Below, piece after piece: positions 23,485 through 28,905 of a stretch of DNA of 28,905 nt. Origin of the DNA: a virus. Both the position numbers and the translations under genes were made by a program. A model generated the notes under the pieces. The model was not told the DNA's origin. It saw nothing but the letters and a program-made list of their open reading frames with translations, and ran no database searches. Within the stretch, counting starts at the first letter, position 1. Each line of letters opens with the position of its first letter. The stretch spans positions 1-28,905 of the IMG/VR virus record IMGVR_UViG_3300007542_004263; one strand, given 5' to 3'.

Positions 23485-24249
23485 CTACTCGCTCATGATG
23501 TCGTCAAAAACCGACTTGGCGAGCGAGCGAATGTCGACCTTGCGCCGACCCTCCCACTTCGCCTTCTTCTTCTCGGGCTCTGCGCGACCGACAGCGGCTT
23601 TGCCAGCGACGGTGATCGGCTTGCGGGCCGGCTTGGCAGGATCGCCCGTGGGCGCACCCGTCTTTCCGGCTGCCGCAGCCAAGTCGGCCTCCCATTGGGT
23701 GCCAACGTCATCGACGTCGCGCCCTCTGGCGATGGCCCCTGCGATGACCCACTCGGGCAGCGAAGGGTACTTGGCTCGCGTCTCGCTCACGATCGCGTCG
23801 TACTGCCTCTTGGCCTCGCGCTGCTCCAGAAGCTCAAGTCGAGCCTCGGAGGACGACTTCTGGTCGCCCATGTCGTCGTCATCACCATCGTCGTCGTAGG
23901 GATTGCGCTCCGCTTTCGCGTTGCCGCCCTTCGAGAGCCTCTGTGCGGCGCGAAGTTGCTGGGCCAAAGCCTCAGCATCACGCTCCGCCTTCTCGGCCCT
24001 CTCCTCGGCCTCCCTGCGCTTCTTGGCGATGACGCTCAACCGCTTGCGCGCCCATTCTGGACCGGATTTCTCCAGATCCTCGGCAGCCTTGTCGGCGTCT
24101 TCTGGCTCGGGGTCGCTTTCCGCCTCGCGGGCGGCGCCTTCCTCGGCCTCCTGACCTTCATCGGGGGCTTGTTCGGCGTCCTGGTCGTCGTCGTCGTCGA
24201 TCCACTCGTTCACGGCGTCGTTGAACGCCTCCGTTCCACCCTTGCTCAT
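23485..24249 (-). CDS. Capsid scaffolding protein candidate
   Basis: 254 residues, highly charged. It has a very acidic N-terminal part (WIDDDDDQDAEQ), then a long coiled coil about 60-100 (KRREAEERAEKAERDAEALAQ), a second acidic cluster near 117-127, and a basic C-terminus (EPEKKKAKWEGRRKVDIRSL). This is the typical composition of phage scaffolding proteins, whose basic tail binds the capsid protein. It lies immediately before the major capsid gene. Start ATG 24249 has GGAG about 6 nt upstream; an in-frame ATG at 24261 would add four residues. Confidence 0.75.
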   Translation of the reverse strand: MSKGGTEAFNDAVNEWIDDDDDQDAEQAPDEGQEAEEGAAREAESDPEPEDADKAAEDLEKSGPEWARKRLSVIAKKRREAEERAEKAERDAEALAQQLRAAQRLSKGGNAKAERNPYDDDGDDDDMGDQKSSSEARLELLEQREAKRQYDAIVSETRAKYPSLPEWVIAGAIARGRDVDDVGTQWEADLAAAAGKTGAPTGDPAKPARKPITVAGKAAVGRAEPEKKKAKWEGRRKVDIRSLAKSVFDDIMSE

Positions 24250-24306
24250 ACACCTCTCCATCGCCCGGCCCGGCGTCGGTCCTGACTTTCGGCGTCAGAC
24301 GGCCTG

Positions 24307-24324
24307 GGTAGACGTTTGTCTACC
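24307..24324 (-). promoter_or_regulatory. Hairpin A in terL-scaffold gap
   Basis: GGTAGAC pairs with GTCTACC (7 bp) around a loop that reads AAAC on the transcript. It shares the core GACAAACGTC with the neighbouring hairpin while the flanking pairs differ but stay complementary, suggesting that the structure is selected. It lies upstream of the scaffold and capsid genes, so it may bind a protein or be a processing site. Confidence 0.5.
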
Positions 24325-24326
24325 TG

Positions 24327-24356
24327 CTTGACGTTTGTCAAGTGGATATTTGACAA
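24327..24356 (-). promoter_or_regulatory. Hairpin B with alternative pairing in terL-scaffold gap
   Basis: CTTGAC and GTCAAG (24327-24342) pair around an AAAC loop on the transcript, starting near the terL stop. The upstream segment TTGTCAA (transcript sense, 24350-24356) can instead pair with TTGACAA (24335-24341), giving a mutually exclusive 7-bp hairpin with an 8-nt loop. Such exclusive pairings are typical of regulatory RNA switches, but no ligand or protein is known here. Confidence 0.45.
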
Positions 24357-24357
24357 C

Positions 24358-26109
24358 CTACCCCAAGATTCCGAAGTCATCCTTCGGGTTCCACGCCCAC
24401 CTGTCAGCCCGCTCGGTCCTGACGACCCCGAGAGAGCGGTAGGCAGCAGCGTTCTGGCGTTCTTCCTCGGTGTCGTCGTCAAACTCCTGCCCAGGGTCGA
24501 ACGTCTTGTGGTTCCGAATCTCCCACAAGGCGATCTCATCGGGCGTCCTCGGCCTCGACGTGAACTGGCCTCGATGCTGGGACAGGAATTCGGGTTCCAG
24601 ACCGAGCGCCATCAGCGCGAAGGAGAACAACAGGTCGTCGTGGTCCCCGCTGCCGGCTTCTTCCTTGAACCCCTTGTCGGGGTTGTAGCGAAAACCGTTG
24701 ATTTCCCGCTGCAATCGAGGGCACCAAGGGAAGACGTTGGGCTTTGGACCCCCAAAGTGCATCTTCATCTTGCCGATCAGCGTCGGGCGCGTGTTGACGT
24801 TGGTCGAGAAACCGAGCTTGTCGCCGACGCGGACCCCGTAGCGGTCGGTCAGCACCTCTCGCCAGATGTAGGGGTACTCAAGTTCGGCGCACCGCATCAG
24901 GAACGCGAGTCCGTAGGTGTTGCGCTCGCCCAAGATCATCGCCCCGTACCGCTTGGCGATGACGAGAGCCTGCTCGGCAGCCTCGTTGGTGTCGCAGCGG
25001 AAGTACCCGGTCCCGCAAAGCTCCGGCTTTCGAGCGTCACCGCACCCCAAGACCATCGCGGTGTAGTCGCCGGCCTCTGCGCCAGAGGCACAGTCGACCC
25101 CAAGGACGTACTTCTCGCCTGGCTTTGGCCGCTCATGCTCCTTGTTGGGGTTGGTGAGCCAGCCAGTCGACGGTCTTCCGACCGGAAACGACACCTGGAA
25201 GACGCGACCCTCTGACACAGAGAAGGCAAGACCCGGTGTCGCCGGAAACTCGCGGTGAAAACCAATCCAGTCCCACTTCTTCTCACCGAGCTTGAGGAAC
25301 GCCCACATCGCCTGACCGGGCGCCAGCTCGTACTCGCCGATGTACCCCTCGAACTGGCGCCGGTTGTCGGTGTTTTTAAGCCCGGCAACAGCCTCCTCGA
25401 CGTCCCTTGTGGTCGCTCCTTCGATGCTGTAGAGCGGATGGAGCATCCACGAGAAGAATATCTTGGTCCACGGGGTGTCCTCGTCGTACCAGAGCTGGTG
25501 CGTAAGCCCGAGCCCCATCGCCGTCGTCTCGATGACCGCCTTGCCGCCGCTGAACATGGCGTCGAGAGCCGAGTTCATCACCCGTTCGGGCTTGTCATAC
25601 GACGCGAACTCCGAGAAATGACACAGGTCGATGTCGCCACCACGCCACGGTTCACTGTTTGGCGTGCCGATACGCACCGAACCACCCCCGTCGAACCGGA
25701 TACCGTCGTCTAGGGTGTTCTGGACGACCCGGTACTCCATGATGTCGAACGCAGGAGGCATCGCGTTGAGCGGACGACGGACCTTGGTGTGGTAGACCTC
25801 GGCGAGAGCGCCGGGTTCGTGGACCACCAAGGCCACCTTCTTCCCATGGAACTTCGCCATCCACACCCCGAGGGCGCAGATGTCGGTCGAGATCCCGAGC
25901 TTTCTGGACTTGACGATGAGGGTCCGACCCGTCTCGAACAGCGACTTGTTGACCGTCCTCTGCTCGGGACTGAGCTTGAGGTTGCACCGCCCTCCGTCCC
26001 GGTTGTCGATCTGCCACCAGTTCTCGGTGAAGTATTCAAACCCCTGCCGACACCGGTCAATCTCGGCGAGGACAAGCTCGGCAGAGCGCCTGTCAGACAG
26101 CGTTGACAT
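24358..26109 (-). CDS. terL: Terminase large subunit
   Basis: 583 residues. ATPase half: the Walker A variant KSRKLGISTD (67-76), typical of terminases (K-x-R-x-L/Q-G-x-S), a Walker B-like strand IDLCHFSEFA with Glu at 167, and the coupling motif AVIETTAMG (191-199). Nuclease half: VLGVDCASGAEAGDY with Asp 339, ILGERNTYG with Glu 395, and GSGDHDDLLFSFALMALG with Asp 489/491/492, the RNase H-like metal ligands. It packages DNA into proheads through the portal. ATG 26109 overlaps the upstream gene by 17 nt; longer starts would increase that overlap. It is the most confident functional call in the window. Confidence 0.92.
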   Translation of the reverse strand: MSTLSDRRSAELVLAEIDRCRQGFEYFTENWWQIDNRDGGRCNLKLSPEQRTVNKSLFETGRTLIVKSRKLGISTDICALGVWMAKFHGKKVALVVHEPGALAEVYHTKVRRPLNAMPPAFDIMEYRVVQNTLDDGIRFDGGGSVRIGTPNSEPWRGGDIDLCHFSEFASYDKPERVMNSALDAMFSGGKAVIETTAMGLGLTHQLWYDEDTPWTKIFFSWMLHPLYSIEGATTRDVEEAVAGLKNTDNRRQFEGYIGEYELAPGQAMWAFLKLGEKKWDWIGFHREFPATPGLAFSVSEGRVFQVSFPVGRPSTGWLTNPNKEHERPKPGEKYVLGVDCASGAEAGDYTAMVLGCGDARKPELCGTGYFRCDTNEAAEQALVIAKRYGAMILGERNTYGLAFLMRCAELEYPYIWREVLTDRYGVRVGDKLGFSTNVNTRPTLIGKMKMHFGGPKPNVFPWCPRLQREINGFRYNPDKGFKEEAGSGDHDDLLFSFALMALGLEPEFLSQHRGQFTSRPRTPDEIALWEIRNHKTFDPGQEFDDDTEEERQNAAAYRSLGVVRTERADRWAWNPKDDFGILG

Positions 26110-26845
26110 CAGACCCCATCGCCTTGACCAGCGCGTCTCGGCGAGCCTCAGCACGCCGCTTGTGCAGACCAGAACCAGCCGCCTCGATGAGCAACCGCTC
26201 CTTCTTCGGAAGCCTCATGTGGCGAGCGTGACCCTCGAGGTAGATGATCTGGTCGGACTTGACCACCGCATTTGTCAATGATTCCACGAACCGACCCGCG
26301 ATTTCGGCGGCCTGCTCCGATTGCTCGTCGATCTCCCGAGCGTCCCACGCCTGCTGCAAGACCTCCTCGACGCCACGCCACAACCTGGTGAACTTCCGAA
26401 GACGGTTGTACCCCTTGAGCAGCTTCTTGGCGTTGGCAGCCTCCGAGGCGGAACAGAACCCGTCCACCTTCTTCCACAGCATCCCGGCGAGGGTTCCCAT
26501 GGGGCGGATGACACGGACCTCCTTGTCCGCGTCCGCCTCGGCCACCATGCGCGCACGGAGGGCCACAGCACGGACCTGCTCCATGGTGTCGACCGCGTCC
26601 TTGTGCAGAACCATCATCGCAGCACACAGACTCTCTGCGACGACCTCGTCGGGAAGCTCCCAGGGCTCGTCCTGCAATCCACCGAACTCACCGTCGTCGA
26701 CCTGTTCACCAGACAGGATCTTCATCAAGAGCGCGGAGCGCTGCTTCTCTCGCGTCGTCGGGGTCGTTGGGTCCGTCGTCTCCACCATCGTCTCGGACTC
26801 GCTTGACCCTTCCGACTGCTGCTCGTTGTAGTTCACCCCTTCCAT
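26093..26845 (-). CDS. Unknown protein upstream of terL, 250 aa
   Basis: Mostly helical. The first 35 residues are polar and Ser/Thr/Glu-rich (disordered), followed by helical regions including VAESLCAAMMVLHKDAVDTM and a basic helical segment KKLLKGYNRLRKFTRLWRG, and a charged C-terminus. It could be a terminase small subunit or packaging partner because it directly precedes and overlaps terL, but no family is recognised. The start at 26845 is supported by an upstream GTGAGGGAAG and by strong G/C third positions from the first codon. Its first 140 nt overlap the end of the preceding gene in another frame. Confidence 0.65.
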   Translation of the reverse strand: MEGVNYNEQQSEGSSESETMVETTDPTTPTTREKQRSALLMKILSGEQVDDGEFGGLQDEPWELPDEVVAESLCAAMMVLHKDAVDTMEQVRAVALRARMVAEADADKEVRVIRPMGTLAGMLWKKVDGFCSASEAANAKKLLKGYNRLRKFTRLWRGVEEVLQQAWDAREIDEQSEQAAEIAGRFVESLTNAVVKSDQIIYLEGHARHMRLPKKERLLIEAAGSGLHKRRAEARRDALVKAMGSDVNAV

Positions 26846-27446
26846 CTTCCCTCACCCCCTTGGACACGATGGCCGCGTCAATCACCCTCAACTCGTTGTC
26901 CTCGGTCAACTGCCGGGACTTCTGCGCGAGCTTCTTCTCCCGAATGGCAGCCGCCGCAATCTCCAGAACCGTCTCGGTCGTCGTCTTCTCGTTGAGCGAC
27001 CCGTCCACCCGAGCAATGTCCAGAGCCACCGTCGCCGCCATCTTGATCGACTTGGCGTCCTGCGTCTTCGCTCCGATGGACATCAACCCGTTGAAGCACA
27101 TCTCCAACCGGGCCACGGCCAGGGCCTTTCTCTCGTCTCGACTCTGACTGTTCAGAACGTCAGCACGACGCCTCCGAGCCCTCGCCATCTCGCGACGAGC
27201 CTTCTCAATCTGCTGCGAAAACGTCCCCTCAAACCCAGCCCCACGCCGCTTGAGCAACGTCTGCAACTCAACGGGACTCATCCCCAGGGCATCGGCCCAA
27301 TCGAGGAACTGGTCCCCGTCCTTCTCGATCTCTTTGATCTCGTCCTCGGTCATCTCCGACCCAAGACCAAGACCAATCCGGGCGTCGAACACGTCCGAAC
27401 TACGAGCGAGGACCGCGTTGGTCAGACTGTCACCACGCTTGCTCAC
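26706..27446 (-). CDS. First late-operon gene, 246 aa; small terminase candidate
   Basis: The product has an acidic helical N-part with a possible helix-turn-helix (FLDWADALGMSPVELQTLLK, about residues 46-65). A basic coiled coil follows (EKARREMARARRRRADVL, 78-95), then helical segments with SIKMAATVALDIARVDG and an acidic tail. A DNA-binding N-terminus, a helical oligomerisation part and a place two genes before terL fit a small terminase, though no family is certain. GTG 27446 is preferred: TGGAGGTGT lies a few bases upstream; a TTG further up lacks this. The last 46 codons overlap the next gene and have unusual third positions. Confidence 0.6.
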   Translation of the reverse strand: MSKRGDSLTNAVLARSSDVFDARIGLGLGSEMTEDEIKEIEKDGDQFLDWADALGMSPVELQTLLKRRGAGFEGTFSQQIEKARREMARARRRRADVLNSQSRDERKALAVARLEMCFNGLMSIGAKTQDAKSIKMAATVALDIARVDGSLNEKTTTETVLEIAAAAIREKKLAQKSRQLTEDNELRVIDAAIVSKGVREDGRGELQRAAVGRVKRVRDDGGDDGPNDPDDAREAALRALDEDPVW

Positions 27447-27555
27447 AGGGACACCTCCACCATCAAGGTTCGGAGGGACCAAGGCTCCTGTCAAGAAGCA
27501 CCGAGAACAAGCCTAGAATCAAAGGGTTGCAAAAAACCTCAATGATTCCGACCCC

Positions 27556-27608
27556 ATACGAGGCATGGATGCTTCGCATCGTCCACGCTTGCGTGGCATG
27601 CCTCGTAT
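27556..27608. repeat. Inverted repeat forming a perfect three-way junction
   Basis: A 12-bp outer stem (ATACGAGGCATG, 27556-27567, with CATGCCTCGTAT, 27597-27608) encloses two further hairpins back to back: GATGC-TTC-GCATC at 27568-27580 and CCACGC-TT-GCGTGG at 27583-27596. Only two bases (27581-27582) are unpaired between helices. On the minus strand the first inner hairpin contains GCGAAGC, a DNA mini-hairpin known for exceptional stability. It lies about 110 nt upstream of the first late gene. It may be a protein site, origin, packaging signal or structured leader RNA. Confidence 0.75.
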
Positions 27609-27680
27609 CATAACCAGAACCCAAGGTCAACCCCGTTTCTTGCGCGCGTTTTCGGTCTTCGTGTTTCTGGTTCCGGTCAA

Positions 27681-27710
27681 CACCCCAAGCCACCCGAAGG
27701 CTCTGGGGTG
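27681..27710. repeat. Hairpin in control region
   Basis: CACCCCA (27681-27687) pairs with TGGGGTG (27704-27710), and inside it GCC pairs with GGC across a small internal loop. On the plus strand a run of seven T lies at 27734-27740, about 24 nt beyond the stem, too far for a standard intrinsic terminator. Confidence 0.4.
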
Positions 27711-28204
27711 GGGCGTAAGTCGTGGATTTGAGATTTTTTTGTGGCGGGGGTGGGGTCATACTAATACACACCGCCGGAGGCGCGCCTGCGGCAACCCCCC
27801 AGGGTCCAATGTCGTTGTTCGCCGACTTTTTTTCCGGCTCGTGGTCCGGCCGCTCCGTCACGCGCGCCGCCCTGGTCCGCTCCGGGCCGAGCCGCGCCAT
27901 TGCCCCCACGCTTCGCCCCTCGCCCGGCGCCGATGCCTGCGGTGGGGGTCGCGTTTCGCAGGCGCCTTAGCCTCGACGCCTTTGTGGTCGTCGAGGCCGG
28001 CGCCGCTGTCGGGGTCGTCGGGGGCCACGGGTCACCGGCGCCGCTGCCGCCGCTGTCGCCGCTGCCGCCCTGGCGTCGTCGGGGCCACCGGGGCCGGCAA
28101 GGCCTTGGCGCCGTTGTCGCCGTCGTCGGGGCTGCCATCGTCGGCGGCGCCGCTTGTGCCTGCCTGCGCCGTCTGCGCTGGCGCCGGGGCCGGTGCGCCA
28201 TCCT

Positions 28205-28224
28205 CGCGCGCGCGCGTATATATA
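28205..28224. other. (CG)6(TA)4 alternating tract, Z-DNA-prone
   Basis: Twenty bases alternate strictly pyrimidine-purine: six CG steps followed by four TA steps. The CG part is the best known Z-DNA-forming sequence and the TA part melts easily. A second alternating run of 12 lies at 28365-28376. The location between divergent transcription units suggests a superhelical-stress sensor or an opening site, but this is inference. Confidence 0.6.
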
Positions 28225-28452
28225 GGGTCACCAGTCGGGGCGGCCCGGCTTGCGCGGGCGCTGGTGGCGGGGCGATTTGGGGGCGGCTGACCCCTCCCCG
28301 CTTCCCACCCTACCCGCCATTGACATCTCCGGCCTCACCTCTCGCCCTACGGCCTCGCCAGCCTCACGCGCGCGCGAGAGCTTCCATGCCCGACAAAAAA
28401 GCCTGCGCTGTCGCCACCCTATAACTTTCTTCGTCTGACTTGCACAAATCTA

Positions 28453-28480
28453 TTGACACTCCATGTGGGAGGTGTACCTT
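28453..28480 (+). promoter_or_regulatory. Candidate promoter for rightward genes
   Basis: A perfect -35 box TTGACA at 28453-28458 is followed, after 16 bp, by TACCTT (28475-28480), a weak -10 with three matches to the consensus. It lies about 40 bp upstream of the start of the first rightward gene. The weak -10 leaves open that an activator or a phage-specific factor is needed. Confidence 0.4.
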
Positions 28481-28521
28481 GTGGATGTGGCGCTACTGCA
28501 CGGCGCCAGGAGGTGAAAGAC

Positions 28522-28767
28522 ATGCAACGGGTAAGCCACGCGTGGCGTTTCGAGACAAAAGACCAGCGGATCGCGCGGGGTCGGCGTAATGCTGCGCGGG
28601 TGCTTGATTTCGCCGTCAACAAGTTCGGCTGGGTCAAGACGTGCCGACGCGGGGATCGCGTCTACCTCCGCAGCCCGAACGGTGCTCGGGGATACGTCGA
28701 CCTGAACTGCGGCGAGATCAGCGCGCGTCTCTGGTTCGTCATGCATGAGGCGCTTCGCGACGCCTAA
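28522..28767 (+). CDS. Small basic hypothetical protein, 81 aa (probably early)
   Basis: Not recognised. The N-terminal half is strongly basic and helical (RIARGRRNAARVLDFAVNKF), followed by a small beta-rich segment (DRVYLRSPNGARGYVDLNCG) and a C-terminal helix. The size and charge would suit a small nucleic-acid- or host-protein-binding early protein, but no function can be assigned. Start ATG 28522 is preceded by a consensus ribosome site AGGAGGTGA at 28508-28516, the strongest in the window. It is followed by a hairpin and then a further rightward gene. Confidence 0.75.
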   Translation: MQRVSHAWRFETKDQRIARGRRNAARVLDFAVNKFGWVKTCRRGDRVYLRSPNGARGYVDLNCGEISARLWFVMHEALRDA

Positions 28768-28770
28768 CAT

Positions 28771-28807
28771 GGAAGGGCGGCGCCGCAGGTGTCGGCGTCG
28801 CCCTTCC
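28771..28807 (+). terminator. Hairpin after the first rightward gene
   Basis: A 15-bp stem (28771-28785 with 28793-28807, one G-U pair) encloses a 7-nt loop, beginning 4 nt after the stop codon. Only a short T/C-rich sequence follows, so it may act as a partial terminator or as an RNA stabiliser between this gene and the next. Confidence 0.5.
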
Positions 28808-28842
28808 TTCAACCAGCGCCCTGCAAGGCGCTCGAGGTGAAG

Positions 28843-28905
28843 ATGCGATTCTCGAAGTCCACGCGCGACCTGTTCGCCCTCGCGCATCTCGTCGATGTCG
28901 ACGAC
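28843..28905 (+). CDS. Start of a further rightward gene (truncated by window edge)
   Basis: ATG 28843 follows GAGGTGA and opens a frame of 21 codons, MRFSKSTRDLFALAHLVDVD and onward, to the window end. An in-frame GTG at 28837 is an alternative. Too little is visible to assign a function. Confidence 0.5.
   Translation, partial: MRFSKSTRDLFALAHLVDVDD

Larger units (their letters stand above)
27447..28521. other. Divergent intergenic control region
   Basis: About 1.07 kb between the leftward late operon and the rightward genes. Several open frames exist but they are low-complexity, Arg/Pro/Ala-rich and lack good ribosome sites, so no gene is called. From left to right it contains a three-way-junction inverted repeat, a second hairpin followed on the plus strand by seven T, a very GC-rich stretch with glycine-type codon patterns in several frames, a (CG)6(TA)4 tract, and a TTGACA box near the right end. 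No convincing sigma70 promoter for the late operon could be found by eye. Confidence 0.7.

Noticed and set aside
21207-23498. 763-codon open frame on the plus strand, antisense to the capsid and decoration genes
   Set aside because: It is a shadow caused by strong G/C third-position bias. Its first residues are the reverse of the tRNA-Met gene, a well known source of spurious ORFs, and the minus strand carries recognisable proteins with ribosome sites.
24330-24356. TTGACA in the terL-scaffold gap as a -35 promoter box
   Set aside because: It belongs to the hairpin arms, and no -10-like hexamer is found at 16-18 bp on the minus strand.
27568-27580. N4-type virion RNA polymerase promoter (GCGAAGC hairpin)
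   Set aside because: The hairpin loop fits loosely, but no giant virion RNA polymerase motif is seen in the 1,919-aa protein and the hairpin is part of a larger junction. It is kept only as a comparison.
27463-27909. 148-codon minus-strand frame upstream of the first late gene
   Set aside because: It runs through the three-way-junction repeat, overlaps the start and ribosome site of the 246-aa gene, and its composition is not like the neighbouring genes.
28030-28080. Possible CRISPR or tandem repeat array in the GC-rich stretch
   Set aside because: The GCCGCTGCC-type repetition is short, imperfect and without spacer organisation.
27565-28424. Long plus-strand open frames in the control region
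   Set aside because: They encode low-complexity Arg/Pro/Ala/Gly sequence without good ribosome sites. Open frames are expected here by chance because the DNA is very GC-rich and stops are rare.
28450-28887. 145-codon minus-strand frame at the right end
   Set aside because: It is antisense to the 81-aa gene, which has a consensus ribosome site, and passes through the hairpin.

Overview
The window is the structural (late) half of a tailed double-stranded DNA phage, or of a prophage, that looks like a podovirus. The evidence is a complete set of virion genes on the minus strand: a large terminase with ATPase and nuclease motifs, an acidic scaffold-like protein, an HK97-type major capsid protein, a portal, a short head-tail adaptor and a tail nozzle protein like those of P22/T7-type phages. 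They are followed by three consecutive proteins that look like internal (ejected) virion proteins, the last about 1,919 residues long, and there is no tape-measure protein, sheath or long tail tube. The DNA is GC-rich with strong G/C preference at third codon positions, so the host is probably a high-GC bacterium; the sequence does not identify it.

Layout. At the left edge two rightward genes are seen: the end of a D12-class DNA adenine methylase and a RyR-domain protein with a cysteine-rich N-terminus, joined by a 15-codon mini-ORF. They converge at about 850-966 on the leftward late block, with two hairpins between them. The late block, read right to left from 27446 to 967, is: two genes upstream of terL (one may be the small terminase), terL, a hairpin-rich gap, scaffold, major capsid, a strong hairpin, a decoration or head-fibre candidate, tRNA-Met, three small genes, portal, adaptor, nozzle, a beta-helix-like protein, two large unknown virion proteins, three ejection-type proteins, a small unknown, a LamG-like protein, and a lysis-type cassette of small membrane proteins and a lipoprotein. 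Most junctions overlap as ATGA, TAATG or TGATG, so the block is one translationally coupled operon.

From 27447 to 28521 is a 1-kb divergent control region without a convincing gene. It holds a near-perfect three-way-junction inverted repeat, another hairpin, a glycine-rich low-complexity stretch and a (CG)6(TA)4 alternating tract. Rightward, probably early, genes begin at 28522. No integrase, RNA polymerase, DNA polymerase, endolysin or CRISPR array is visible here.

The best candidates for something undescribed are two adjacent hairpins with the same core and loop but covarying outer pairs between terL and scaffold, the three-way junction in the control region, a 140-nt two-frame coding overlap upstream of terL, and the coupled mini-ORF/RyR cassette.
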